Positions 49,760 through 62,685 of a stretch of DNA of 64,000 nt are shown piece after piece. The translations under genes and the position numbers were made by a program. Below the pieces are notes generated by a model, which saw only the letters and a list, made by a program, of their open reading frames with translations, was not told the DNA's origin and ran no database searches. Location: the NCBI GenBank assembly GCA_037974665.1, contig CM075775.1, forward strand, positions 65,939,311 through 66,003,310, written 5' to 3'. Position 1 is the stretch's first letter. Each line of letters opens with the position of its first letter. The DNA is from Ehretia macrophylla. Lineage: Eukaryota; Streptophyta; Magnoliopsida; Boraginales; Ehretiaceae.

Positions 49760-51400
49760 TCCTTCCCCCCTTAAAACAATTGCGTCCTCGCAATTCTTCT
49801 TCCAATAGAACTCAGCATCATCTGAAATCCAATTCTGACTAATCTTCATCGGTTGCTGAGCAAAATAATATATAAGAATGCCCGTAGGAAATCCCGAATA
49901 GAAATTCCAATCAAGAATGCCGAGGAAATACCAACTAAAGACTGAAGCAAAGACACTGTAGATATCATCAATACCACATACTAATGGCAGGAAGAGTACC
50001 GAAGGAGTACCCTATTTAAGAATCTTCAATAGAAGTCTAACAAGTACCAAATAAGAAAGTTAAGAGATAGCCAGAGTAGATACACCTCATGCAGTACTGA
50101 CTACCGTAAATATACCCAGCTGAAAGTTCTGTAAAGGATTATAGAGAAGAATACCAAAGGCCAACCTCTAATTGAAATCTTCCAATCACTGTGTTCCTAC
50201 CGCAACATCTTAGTCAAACAGCAAACATAGATTCCCCTGAATGGAAAGGCCGAAGGAGAAGCCGTAAACAGTACAAGATAATATGTCCAAGCAGAATTCC
50301 AAGTGTAGGATCTTCCAATAAATGCCAATAAGGAAAAATACTAGTAAAATGCCCGATAAGGATTCCAAAGAATACCGTAAGTAATATGAGATAATGAGTC
50401 TGATAGGAATTCCAGTTACCAAATCAACTGAGGGATGCCAAAGAAAATACCCGAACAATGCTCCAGTAAGAAAGTACTAAGAATTGCCCAATAAGTAATA
50501 CTAAATAAATGGCCACTCAGAATCCTAGAGAATGCCATTGAAGAATTTTCCAATAAGGAATACCAGTAGCACTCCAATAAAGACCAAGACACATATACCA
50601 TAGATAATACCATGCAGTAAGTCCAACTGAAAATCCAATAGCCAAGTCCACCAAGTAGTGCCAACAAAAGTCCCAAAGAACACCCATTAAGAAAACCAAA
50701 GAATGCTCCAAAGAACAACCAAATAAAACCCCAAGAGAAAGCTGCTCTTTCACAACTGTTAGGCACAGAGGAGGACCATAGAGATTCGCCAATAACCGAG
50801 CTCCAAAAGCAAACACCAATTCCCAAATAAAGGTTAGTCAAATACCATTAATTTCCTGCCAATCCATACACCTTGAGAAGCTAGCTATGAACCACTTTCT
50901 TCAGGGAGGAAGAGGACTTACTTACCATTTCCATAAGACATGTATGAATGCCAATATATCACAGTTATACACATGCCTTAAACTATTATGCAAGCAAGTT
51001 TACAAAACAGTTTATTCAACAAAGTCACTCAATCACGACAATCAAGTCAAGCACAACATAATTAATTCAAATGACGGAATAGCTAATTCAAGACATTCCA
51101 ATACACACATTACAAACAATACTTCAAGCAAATACTAATCCACGAGGTCGATTCAATTCACGATGCCTATTCGATAGGTCAATTCAATGCACAACTAGAC
51201 ACTTTACCTTACTTAGCACACAATTAACACATAACACATAACTATATCACATAGGAGAACACATTCATGTCAAGACACATAATCTCACATACAAGCATAC
51301 ACTTTCAAGACACACTTAACAAGCACACATTCAAGGGTCACTACCCACCAGACCGAGGACCCTGTCTCGGCTTATGAGCTAGACAAGCTCTGATACCACC
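49760..51400 (-). other. Element D internal region, no coding capacity recognised
   Basis: Starts at the 3' side with a polypurine tract (49760-49776; TTTTAAGGGGGGAAGGA on the - strand) and ends at the 5' side with the TGGTATCAGAGC primer site (51388-51399). Between about 49800 and 50880 lies a degenerate purine-rich tract in which words such as AATACC, AATGCC and CCAATAAG recur at short irregular intervals. The frames there read as low-complexity hydrophobic peptides, so I do not call a gene. The rest (50890-51390) is AT-rich unique sequence. Confidence 0.75.
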
Positions 51401-54400
51401 TGTAACACCCCGATCCCTCTCGAGACCGGGAGTTCTATCAATCGATCTAAACACAACCCAAACCAAACCCGGGCATAAATTTTCACGGAAAACGGACGGA
51501 GTCTCCCCTGTTTATAGGCGAAATGTAAAACCTGTAATAGCATATAAATGGACCACCACCGTGTCCAACCACACAAAACTTCCTCAAGGCCATCCGAGCC
51601 TCGGTTCTCAACAATTTAAACTCAGCAAGTATACATACATTTCCAATTAGAAAACTAACCTATCTTTTCATTTTGACAAGTATATTCAATCTAGGCAATT
51701 AAACCAAACTAAGCTACTGCATAAATAGACTATCATGCCATTCTAGTTCTTTTCTTTTGGACATTACAAACATGCATTTGAAGTTAAGTTATAATAACTA
51801 GATACATAATCTAACTTATCAAATTACTTCAACAATCTAACGAAACTTAAATTACATACTTTTAGCATTAAATACATACAACATATGAAAGCATATATCT
51901 TCACAACTTCGACACTCAAGCCACATAGGCACGCAAAACAACTCTTCAGGCAACAACTTCCACGAAATCACGAACTTCCAGCTAACATGACATTTCCTGA
52001 AATGTGGTGGTGAGGAGTGAGTATACACAACACGTATACTCAGTAAGGTGAGACAGATATCGAATTGGAGAGAAAGAAAGTCGTGCAATGCAAATAGACA
52101 CAGCAAAGCAATAAAATCAATAAGAAAGCATTCAATACAAACGACAATATATTAAACATTCAAGAAAGCATTAACACAACCATTCAAAGCTATACCACAC
52201 TCTGAAGGCTATGGTTCACTCTTACGAGCAATATACCATTTTACGAGCGATACATCAATCTCGAGCTTGATGTTGACAACGATGACAATAAGCGCGCATC
52301 CACCTTATAACACCAGTTTGGAATACCCCGGGAGTATCCATCAATTCTACGACCCAAATCTCCCTGGGAGGCAACCCAAGCGAAAAAAGGGAATAGCAGC
52401 GGAGCTAGAGCAACCAACACTGGCAACCCGAGGCTACCCAGAGAGGCCCATCACTCACGCGCGAGACACTATGCAATGCAAGACTCGATACAAGGCAATA
52501 AACGAGCGATAGCACAACAATACAAACTAGTGACAAGAAACGAGATAACAAGCAATCACAATCAATACTAGCATACAACTAACTTTTCAAGCATAACAAC
52601 ACAGATAGAGGAGATAAACGAGATATCAAGCATTATTCAACAACTGTTAAACATTTCAATCAATAATCAACCCTAACAAGCGTAATAAGCATTAACAAGC
52701 ATTTGCAATCAAACAAGTAACAAGAAGAACATCAACTAACATTATCAAGCAATAACAAGTATTCTATAGGCATTATAAGCATTCTATAAGCATTATAAAC
52801 ATTCTATAAGCATTATAAACATTCTATAAGCATCATAAACATTCTATAACCAACATACTATGAAAACACACAAAATTCCAAAAATGACCCCAACTTTCAA
52901 AACGCTACTACTTTCAAACGAGCCACGAGCTTTGGAAACTGACTTCACCAATCCTCCTAGGTCACTATAAGGCACGTCTAAAGACCCCGAAACTCTACTT
53001 TACCCTAGAATTCACGCAAAGTCCCGATTTCCCCCTTTGCTCGTTTGAACTACAACTATACCAACCAAACACCCAACCAATGCCATAATCGCACCAAAAG
53101 TGCTTCCATGGCCTCCTGAAACAATGCCAACACGCAAAACGAGAAATCGCTAAACTCGACCTAAACGACCCCGACTTTCACCAAGGCGTTTTTCTCATTT
53201 TTTCCATTACGCAACCTAAACAAATCATACATTTAGACATTCTAGCATACCTAGCACCTTTTCACATCAACAGAAAGCATAACAGCGCAACTTCATCGAA
53301 ACGGGGGTTTACTATTCACAATTTACTATTCATTACACAATTTATATTTCAATTTCAATATTCAACCGCAGAAAATGTTAAAAAGCTATAAATACACGTT
53401 CTACAATTGCTAGAGAACATTCTTTAAGCAATGAAACGGACAAAATAACAACCTACAGTTAAATCACAAAAATTAAAGTTTACGTTCAATATTTTCAAAT
53501 GCGCAAATAACGATGAAACCCTCACCTTAGACGCTCCTAGACGCTAGGAAAACCACGCTGGATGCCTCGGAAACCACCCCGCACAAGCTCTCGCGAAGAA
53601 ATTGAAGTTTGAAGTTGAAATGTTTTTTTTTTCTTTTTTCCTCCATGGTTTCAGCCATGGCCTTCTTATTTACTGATTTTTTGCTCTTTGTTTCGTATTT
53701 CACACTTAAATAAAAAAAAAATGACAAATGGTCAAAACTTCGGTCAACCCGCTAAACCAAAACAGCTATGCGCGACCTTACGAAAACGGCCATAACTTCT
53801 TCTAGAAAACTCCAATTCACGAACGGTTTGAAGCCTCAGAAACTAGACTCATAGAGCTTTCCAACCATATATAATTTGCTCCCTAACTCTTCCCCAATTG
53901 GTTCAGATTTAATTTCAAAGTTGACCCAAAATTTGACTAACTTAACATTGTATTTTTAGGCTAAAACAACTAAGGATATATCAATTCTAGCTAACAACAA
54001 TTAAATTATAAAATTTAAGGCACTAAAATACTAGTTTCACTATTTGCCGAGGACTCGAATTCATTCCTAACTATCTCTCTCGATATGCTATGCACTTTGC
54101 GTCAACCAAGAAGTAACAATTAAACCTCAAAGAATCTAAGAAATATATCATTTTTGGAAAGCATCATAGTTTAAAATTTACTCCGGGTCGGAGTTACTTT
54201 TCTCATTTATTTGAAAACCGTGTGATTTTAATGTAAGACAACCAAAACCGATTATTAAAATAATCAAAACAATCAAGGTAATCAATATTCATTTAAAATA
54301 ATTAATTTAACTATTTCTAGAACATTTTAAAGAATTATGAAGAAAATGTTAAGTTACAAATGAACAAATAAATATAAACATGTAATCAAGTGCAATTAAA

Positions 54401-54620
54401 TATTATCATTTAAGATGGCACTTAATTAAATACAAGAGAATAAATTCAATTACTATAATTAATAGAAATAGATAATAGTCTTTTAATTATTCAATATACA
54501 ATTACTAAATGCTTCCAAGAGAAATATTAAATTAGTGCATATTGGTTGATTTAACTAATTAAACATTTAATTAAATGCAGTCAAATGCTATTAAATGCAT
54601 GCCGGGTTCGGGTTATCACA
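51401..54620 (-). repeat. Element D, 5' LTR
   Basis: About 3,220 bp; hairpin at 52018-52042 and the 20-bp tandem repeat at about 52760-52852. No gene is seen. Confidence 0.93.
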
Positions 54621-54625
54621 CAAAT

Positions 54626-56400
54626 CCTTCTGTGAAAACAAATACTTGAGACTCTTGTGGTCAGTAAATATTTCAAATCTGCAACCCCACAAGTAGTGAT
54701 GCCACTTCTTCAAAGCAAACACAACTGCAGCTAACTCAAGATCATGTGTAGGGTAATTGACTTCATAAGGTTTCAACTTCCTGGAAGCATAAGCAATCAC
54801 CTTACCATTCTGCATTAAAACACAGCCCAAACCTTCTTTAGATGCATCACTGTAGACAACAAAGTTTTCGGTTCCCTCAGGTAAAGCTAGTATAGGAGCT
54901 GTAGTTAGTATCTTCTTCAATTCTTGGAAACTGGATTCACATTTGGCATCCCAGTTGTAAGCAACTTTCTTCCGAGTCAACTGGCTCAAAGGTCCAGAAA
55001 TTTTGGAAAAGTCTTTAACAAATCTCCGGTAGTAACCTGCCAACCCAAGAAAACTCCGAATCTCTGACACCGTCTCAGGTCTCTTCCAAGATGAAACAAC
55101 TTCAATCTTATCTGGGTCCACTGAAATTCCTTGATCTGAAATGATATGGCCTAGAAAAGATATTTGATTCAGCTAGAACTCACACTTGCTGAATTTAGCA
55201 AAAAGCTTGTTTTCCTGCAAAGTCTGAAGCACAATCTTCAAGTGTTGCTCATGTTCAGCCTCGTTCTTCGAATACACTAAAATGTCGTCAATAAAGATCA
55301 CGACAAACTGATCAAGGTAAGGTCGAAAAACCCTCTGCATCAAGTCCATGAATGCGGCTGGTGCATTCGTCAAACCAAAAAGCAAAACAACAAATTCATA
55401 GTGGCCATATCTAGTCCTGAATACCGTCTTTGGTATATCGTCACTCCGAATTCTAAGTTGATAGTAACCCTGCCTCAAGTCAAATTTGGAATAAACACTC
55501 GCACCCTGCAACTGGTCAAACAATTCTTCAATCAACGGCAAGGGGTATTTATTCTTAATCGTGACTTGATTAAGTCCCCTGTAATCAATGCATAGCCGTA
55601 GCGTGCCGTCTTTCTTTCTCACAAACAACACAGGCGCACCCCACGGCGAAGAACTAGGTTGTATAAACCCTTTCTCAAGCAAATTCTGAAGCTGAATTTT
55701 TAACTCCTGAAGTTCAGCCGATGCCATTCTATAAGGACTCCTAGAAATTGGCGCAGTGCCTGGCACAAGATCAATCACGAACTCAATCTCCCTATCCGGT
55801 GGTAAACCCGGTAATTCCTCGGGAAATACACCAGGGAAGTCTCTAACAATCGGAACCTCATTCAAACTCAACTTATCAGTAGGCTGGTTGATCAAATAGG
55901 CTAGGTAAGCTTCACAACCCCTATTCAACGACTTAGAAGTCTTGATCGCCGATAAAAGAGGAATTCGGGCAGCCCTGCAATTCCCAACAATCTCCAGTAC
56001 CGGTAGGTCAGGAACCTGAAGATAAACAACCTTTGTTCTACAATCCAACTGAGCATAGTACTTCCCCAACCAGTCCATTCCCAAAATGATTTCAAAGTCA
56101 CGGAATGGCAGTATAATCAAATTAGCAGGAAATTTATGGTTCTCAATGCATATATCACAAGATTTGCAAATAGACTCAGTAACAAATTTTGCACCCAAAG
56201 GTGTACTAACTTCAACTTCATGCGGCAATTTATCAATGCAAACATTCACAGATCGTGCACATGCAGGAGTTATAAATGAATGTGTAGCTCCGGGATCAAT
56301 CAAAACTTTAACTGGTTGAGTATTGAGAAGAAATGTACCTTCCACTATAGCTGTGGTATCGAGTAGCTCCTCTGCATCCAGTGCAAAGACCCTAGCCTGA
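54626..56400 (-). pseudogene. Element C pol, proximal part (protease, RT, RNase H)
   Basis: On the - strand: protease with IDPGATHSF near 56275-56310; reverse transcriptase about 55230-55740 with [18 protein letters not shown] and FIDDILVYS; RNase H with [10 protein letters not shown] near 54815-54865, running to the D insertion. Close to element A's pol in motif content but clearly a different family. The region is broken. Confidence 0.92.
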
Positions 56401-56479
56401 ACCCTCTGTGCTGGACGTGCACCTGCAGCCCTATTCTGAACACCTTGGCATCCAGTACAGCCCTGAACATTGTTATACT

Positions 56480-57547
56480 TAGGGCAATCTCTCACCCTAT
56501 GATCATCACTCCCACAGCCTATGCATTTACCACTCTTCCTCCAGCAATTAGCCTCAATATGCCCTGATTGATTACAATAGTTACACTGCTGATTTTTCCT
56601 TACAACAGTGTTTCCTGTAGGTGCTCGGGCTCTGGCAGTTGTAGGAACTGTACCTCCCTGCTGAGGTCTAGTCACAGCTGGCCTAGCCTGAATCTGCTGC
56701 TGTGGCTGATACGGACGTTGCTGAGGAACCTGTACAGAAGTCTGATAATGCCTCGGCTGACCTGGCTGCTCTGGCCCAAATACTGCTTCTTACTCGGCTG
56801 ACTGCTCTCAGCTACCATCTCAGCCTTCCGTTTCTCAAACTTCGAGGCTACCTGAAATGCCTCGGGAAAAGTAGTGTAGGTCTGCCCAGTCAAATGCAAC
56901 TGAATATCCATTCTCAGCCCACGGACAAACCTATGAATCATCCTCCTAGCCAGCCGTACCAACTCGGGCATATACCTCGACAGGCTGACAAACCTAGCCT
57001 CGTACTGTGCAACAGTCATATTTCCTTGCTTCAGGGCCACAAACTCATCCTCCCACCTTTCCATAGCCATCTCGGGAATATACTTGTCCCGAAACTCACT
57101 TACAAAATCATCCCACAAATGTGGTACATCCTCACAATCCCACCTCCTCTTGACAGTATTCCACCACTGCTCTGCATTACCCTCAAACAAGAATGACGCA
57201 TAATATATTCTTGCCTCATCTGTGTACCTCAAAGCGGTGAAAATTTTCTCAACACGATTAATCCATCTCTCGGCCGCCTCATCATCCGGCTCTCCGAAGA
57301 ACTTTCCCGGCTCGTGCCTCATAAATTTCTCTAGCTGGTTATTCTCACCTCTATACCCCTGTCCACCAGGATTAGCTTGATTTCCCTGGGGATTATTCCT
57401 GTCCTGGCTCTGCTCATGCAGCACCTGTGTAATCCGGTCAACTGCAATAGTCATGGTAGCCATAAACTGCTCAGGCAACGGTTGCTGACCCTGTTCTGCT
57501 GCCTCTTCATCTGACCCTATACCTAGAGTACCACGACGTGGCGGCAT
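56480..57547 (-). pseudogene. Element C gag region
   Basis: Begins near 57547 with MPPRRGTLGIGSD and contains the retrotransposon gag core (FLFEGNAEQWWNTV; LKQGNMTVAQYEARF). Zinc-knuckle sequence lies near 56495-56595 ([28 protein letters not shown]). The gag body is well preserved over about 290 residues. Confidence 0.9.
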
Positions 57548-57839
57548 AGTAGCAATTCACAATAGCTGGCAACATTTAAAAGCAGTTTATAGACAGAAAT
57601 ATAGCACATAAGATTAGATAACACTCAAGTCAATAGCAATCCAATATTCTATCACACAATTCACATAAGACAAGTTTAACTTGCCAAACTATTTCACTTA
57701 AACACATAAACACTCCAAGTTCACAAAGTCATGCTATAACATTTTCTTTTCACTTAGCAATCATACATAAACACTTTAGCATTTTAGACCTTTACCCTAC
57801 AGACCTAGAATCATATCCCGGCTCATGCAAGACTATCAT

Positions 57840-57851
57840 GCTCTGATACCA
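57840..57851 (-). other. Element C primer-binding site (initiator tRNA-Met)
   Basis: TGGTATCAGAGC on the - strand, eight bases inside the 5' LTR. The 57552-57839 stretch between gag and this site is untranslated leader; I see no gene in it. Confidence 0.9.
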
Positions 57852-57859
57852 CCTAAAGA

Positions 57860-60146
57860 TGTCACGCCCCGACCCGACCCCGCAAAAGGCCAAGCCCGGA
57901 CCCGACACACGGACGGAGTCTCCTCTGTACCGCGGACGATCCGAAAACCCTAAAATGAACATAATACTTGCGAAAGCCATAAAACAATTAAAACAAGCCA
58001 ACTTTCTTTGAAACATACATTCCTTATTAACCAACTTTGCAACCCAAAAATGATATGCATACTACACAAGTATTTATGCCACTAATGAATTCGATTAGCA
58101 TGCATTTCCTTACTAGTCACAAGAGTATAAGTTTACAACTTTACATTCTTTCAACTTATACAACATAAGACCGTAGAGGTCTCAAACTAGAAAATACATA
58201 CAAGGCTACAAGCCTGAAAATTAAGTGACTTCCAAGCAACATACATATCAAGCAAGGCTCGCACAAAATCTGGTAACCAACCACCAGCAAAGCAAAGAAG
58301 TGCTATCACGGGAACACCTCCACCTGTTCCTCCTCCTTAATTACATCAAGAGGGTCTGCTTCAACTACTCCTGTAAATATATAGTATAGAGAGGAATGAG
58401 CAAAACCTATTGCTCAGCGAGGGCAATTGGTCTCAAGGACGGAGATGAGAGAAGTATGCAATGCAATTAGCCAAGCAATTCATACAAATATCATATAGAG
58501 ATACAATAAGCCATCAATAAAGCAAGGCAAGTATTTAAAGCTGTAAACACTCATTCAAAGGATACGATACTCTTTTCACGAGCAACTTTCAAACACAAAT
58601 TTGATGATGACGCGCCGGCCCAAACCACCTTATAACACCAGTTTGGAATACCCCGGAAGTATCCATCAATCTACGACCCAAATCTCCCTGGGAGGCAACC
58701 CAAGCGAGAAAAAGGAATAGCAGCGGAGCTAGAGCAACCAACACTGGCAACCCGAGGCTACCCAGAGAGGCCCATCACTCACGCGCGAGACACTATTCAA
58801 TGCAAGACTCAATACAAGGCGATAAACAAGCGATAAAGCCACACGTGGGAGAATAACAAAGTAGGTTACTCTCGCACGCAATAGCAACAATTGATAAACA
58901 TTTCAATCCAAATCAATTCAAACAAGTATTTCAAGCAACCCTAAGCATTCTATAGGCATAAAATCAAGAAAACAAGCAAAAAACACAAATCGGCCCCAAC
59001 TATCAAAACACTACCATTTCCAAACGAGCCACGAGTTCTGGAAACCGACTTCGCCAATCCTCCTAGGTCACTATAAGGCACGTCTAAAGACCCCGAAACC
59101 CTACTTAACCCTAGAATTCATGCAAAGTTCCATTTTCCCCCTTTGCTCGTTTGAACTACAACTATACCAACCAAACACCCAACCAACGCCATAATCGCAC
59201 CAAAAGTGCTTCCATGGCCTCCCGAAACAATGCCAACACGCAAAACGAGAAAATGCCAAACTCGACCTAAACGACCCCGACTTTCACCAAGGCTTAATTC
59301 CCGTTTTTTCCATTACGCAATCCAAACAAACCATGCATTTAGGCATTCTAGCACACCTAGCACAATTCTACATCAACAGATAGCATAACGGAACAACTTC
59401 ATCGTTCCAAGGGTTTACTATTCACAAAACACTATTCAACAATCAATTTAAATTACAATCTCAACATTTAACCGCAGAAAATGTTAAAAAGCTATAAATA
59501 CATGTTCTACAATCAACAAGGAACATTCTAGAAGCATCAAAACGCTTTAAACAACAATCTACGGATAAAATCTAAAAATTACAAAGTTAACATACACAAC
59601 ATTTAAATGCACATATAACGTGCTTCCCTCACCTTAGGCACTCCTAGTCGCTAGGAAAACAACGCTGGATGGCTCGGTAACAACCCCTCACAAGCTCACG
59701 CGAAGATTGGAAGTTTTGAAAGTTGAAAATGATTTTTTTTCTCTTCAATATTTTCGGCCAGCACAAGGTTCTGTTTTCAGCTGGTTTTTTATTTTTATTT
59801 TGCTAAGTTAAAAGCTTATTAGGTGACAAGTTAGGTCAAAGTTGGTCAAGGCTTGGTCAATTACTTAAAACTTGGTCAAATGGCCTTATTTTGTGCACTT
59901 TAAAGCCATTTTAACTAAGAAAAGATTAATTATAGCTAACAACAATTAAAATATAAAATTTAAGTCATCTAAATACTAGTTTCACTATTTGCTGAGGACT
60001 AGAAACCGTTCTCTAGCTGTCGCTCCCTAAATGCAATGCACGTTGCGACGGCAAGAAAGTAACAATTAATTCTCAAAGAATTTAAGGAAATACAATTTTC
60101 AAAATAATAAACAAGGAATTTTCACATTCCGGGCTCGGGTATTACA
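57860..60146 (-). repeat. Element C, 5' LTR
   Basis: TGTCACGCCCCGACCCGACC to TCGGGTATTACA, about 2,287 bp; hairpin at 58397-58416. No gene is seen. Confidence 0.93.
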
Positions 60147-62407
60147 AATAGACAAGTAATTTCACTTGAAAAGCATATGGAGTTATATGAACATTAAACG
60201 GGTAGCCATGTAACACATGTAAATCAAGTCATATAACTCATTTCAAAGTCCACGTAATCAAATATTAAGATTATTCAACATGCAACAACATCTACGTGGG
60301 CTCGGATGCAAGAAAGGTCTATTTGTCAACATGCAATGATCAAAATCACATTTAAGGCTATAAAGGCATCTATGGGCAGCCTACTAAGCATATAATTCCA
60401 CACAATATTCAAATGATCAACACTTAGCAAGTTCTCCTAGTCACTAAGGTTTCCATTTTGTGCTTACCCGTGCAATTAAGCCCCAAGTCAACTCAAAATC
60501 AATCTCAAGCCAAGCATCAATTAATCCAAACATCCCCAAGTACTCAAAACAGTCCACACAACATCCCAATGACACAATCCAAAGCAATTAATACCACAAG
60601 AGAAGTTACAACAAATTTTCTAAGCATATAACCAAGTGAAACCCTCACTGCAATAGGCTGTTTTCTCACAATCGTTAAGACAAGCAAAAAATCTCCAATT
60701 CCAGTGAATAAGATATCAAATTAAATCTTAAGAAGTGAACTAAAATCAGAAACAAACCTTGCATCATTTGGAGTTCGGGATCATTAGTTATAGCCGAAAC
60801 AGTGGGATAGCACAAAACTGTCCAGATTTGCACAAATTTCAATAATTGACGTTTTTGAGGTCCTTAGGGTCAGTTTTAGCCTTAGTCCATTTCTGACAAA
60901 AATGTCCAGAACTGAATAATCTAGCATCACACCAAATTTCATGCATTTTGGATATCATTTACTAAGTCAAATCTGGTTCGTTATACAAGGTCAGTGCATC
61001 TGCCAAAACCTGCTTCATTTTTCCAGATTTCCAGATTTGGACACATTTTAAAGATTTGCCATTTTGAGAATCTTAGAGTCAAAATTAGCTTTGTCCTATT
61101 TCTGTGCAAAATGTTCAAAACTGGCCAAACTAGTCACCTACCAATTTTCGTGCATTTTCAACATCATTTGCCTATCCAAACTCACCTCGAAACAACAGGT
61201 CAGAGAGCTGTCACATAATCCGACTTCACCTATCATCACTTTCAAGCCAAAATCTTGCCATGCATGGTTGGAGAAGCTTATGAACGAACATATAACTCAA
61301 GTACAGAAGCAAAGACATACATTTAAGAGCATGCATGTGGATTTTTGAAGGATTTTCAAAAGGTTTTAGCCCTCACCTTAGCAAATCAACAAGAAGATGC
61401 ACAAAAACTTGTTGAAGCACAATTTTCTTCTTCTTCTTTGCCTAGCCGAGATTCCAACTTGGTTTTCTCTATTTTTCCTAGCTTAGTGACCAAGCTCTTA
61501 GTACATGCATGTGGTTAGAACAAGAAGAAAATAAATGGAAGCTTAGTAACTCACCTAGGGCCGAAATGAAGACCCAAGAGCTTGCATGTGAGTTTTCTTG
61601 CAACCTAGCTAGCTTGGTTGAGTTCCTTTGCTTGTGGCTTGTCTTGATTAACCATATGATGATGAAGATAAGCTAAGAGGTGTATGAACTCAGCCAAAAC
61701 CGAGATTGATAGAGAAGAATGAGAGTGAGAGAGAGAAATGTGAGGAGAGTGAGAGAAATGAGAGAAAATAGAAGATTTTGCAATTGTTGATGCAAATGTT
61801 GGCCTTGGGCATGCAAAAATCAGATTTTGTGTCATCTTTTGAGCATCTTTTGAATTGTTTTAGCATGTGTGTAAGAGAATGTTGGGTATTTAGGGATTTT
61901 AGGTAGAATAGAATATAGGATATGTTTAGAGGTTTGTGAGATTTTGTCTTGTAGTGAGTTTAAAATATAATATTTAGGTGTTAGTGGATTTTGTAGAGAT
62001 TTGAATTAGGATTATAATAATAGTTAGTGGTGTTTGTAGGATTATTTTATATTATTTGAATTAGGTAGACATGAACTACGAGGTAAGACACGAACTTCAT
62101 GACTAAGGCACGTACTTCAAGACTAATGCACGCAATCCTAAGTGAATGCACGTAAACCAATGCAAGGCACATAATTCAATGCAATGTACGTAAATCGAGA
62201 TACGACTCTTAAACCTAGATTAAGACACGCCCTTCAAGGCCAGGGCACATGAAACTAGGTAACGCACGCAATTCGAAGTCAGGGCACGTAAGTCGAGGAT
62301 TAGAGAACAAAATTCTAAGTCAAGGCACGATTGACAAAGCAAGCACGAGAACCAAGACAGGGCACATAAATTGAGGTAATACACGTTATTCGGGATCGGG
62401 CCTCACA
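60147..62407 (-). mobile_element. Fragment B, right part: LTR of the element A family
   Basis: Resumes at the second AATAG copy and stays collinear with element A's LTR (about 26560-28840) to its terminal GGGCCTCACA. Together with 41616-42548 it makes one LTR lacking its outer left end. GA-rich simple sequence lies at about 61705-61765. No coding region is seen, and 5S spacer follows directly. Confidence 0.87.
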
Positions 62408-62566
62408 AACAGAGACTTGGTCACAAGCCTTACGCCCTCGGTTTGCTGGCCCAGCCAACACGTGAAGCGAAGTTGTCTTGCCCAAGGTGCCGTGGGGTTC
62501 GATAATAGAAATGTGGTGGATAAAGTATCTTGGCAACCCTAACCGGAGCAAAAAAAATTGAAAAGG

Positions 62567-62685
62567 GGGGTGCAACACGAGGACTTCCTAGGGGGTCAGC
62601 CATCCAAGTACTACTATTGCCCAAGCACGTTTAACTTCGGAGTTCTGAAGGGATCCGGTGCATTATTGCAGGTATGATCGCACCC
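62567..62685 (-). rRNA. 5S rRNA gene, copy 43
   Basis: Full length; about 9 differences. Confidence 0.94.

Larger units (their letters stand above)
46539..54620 (-). mobile_element. Element D: non-autonomous LTR retrotransposon nested in C
   Basis: About 8.08 kb with two LTRs of about 3.22 kb and a short internal region of about 1.64 kb that encodes no gag or pol. The perfect 5-bp duplication CAAAT lies at 46534-46538 and 54621-54625. The primer-binding site and polypurine tract are present, so its priming signals look whole even though it lacks proteins. I count about 20 differences between the LTRs (about 0.6%), which makes it the youngest element in the window, a few hundred thousand years at usual plant rates. 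By structure it resembles a LARD-type element. Confidence 0.9.
42549..60146 (-). mobile_element. Element C: Ty3/gypsy chromovirus (Tekay/Del type), split by element D
   Basis: An antisense fossil element with LTRs of about 2.29 kb, a tRNA-Met primer site, a polypurine tract and a full gag-pol order ending in a chromodomain. It is flanked by a perfect 5-bp duplication AATAG (42544-42548 and 60147-60151) and sits within the LTR of fragment B. Element D (46539-54620) is inserted within its pol. Besides D the coding part has about three small breaks. The LTRs differ by a few percent by eye, so it is older than D, as the nesting requires. Confidence 0.93.

Noticed and set aside
50416-50841. 141-residue - strand frame in the internal region of D
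   Set aside because: Hydrophobic low-complexity translation of the purine-rich tract, with overlapping alternative frames and no gag or pol motif.
41616-62407. One single very large retrotransposon
   Set aside because: Two perfect internal target duplications, distinct LTR families and split collinear homology show three nested insertions.
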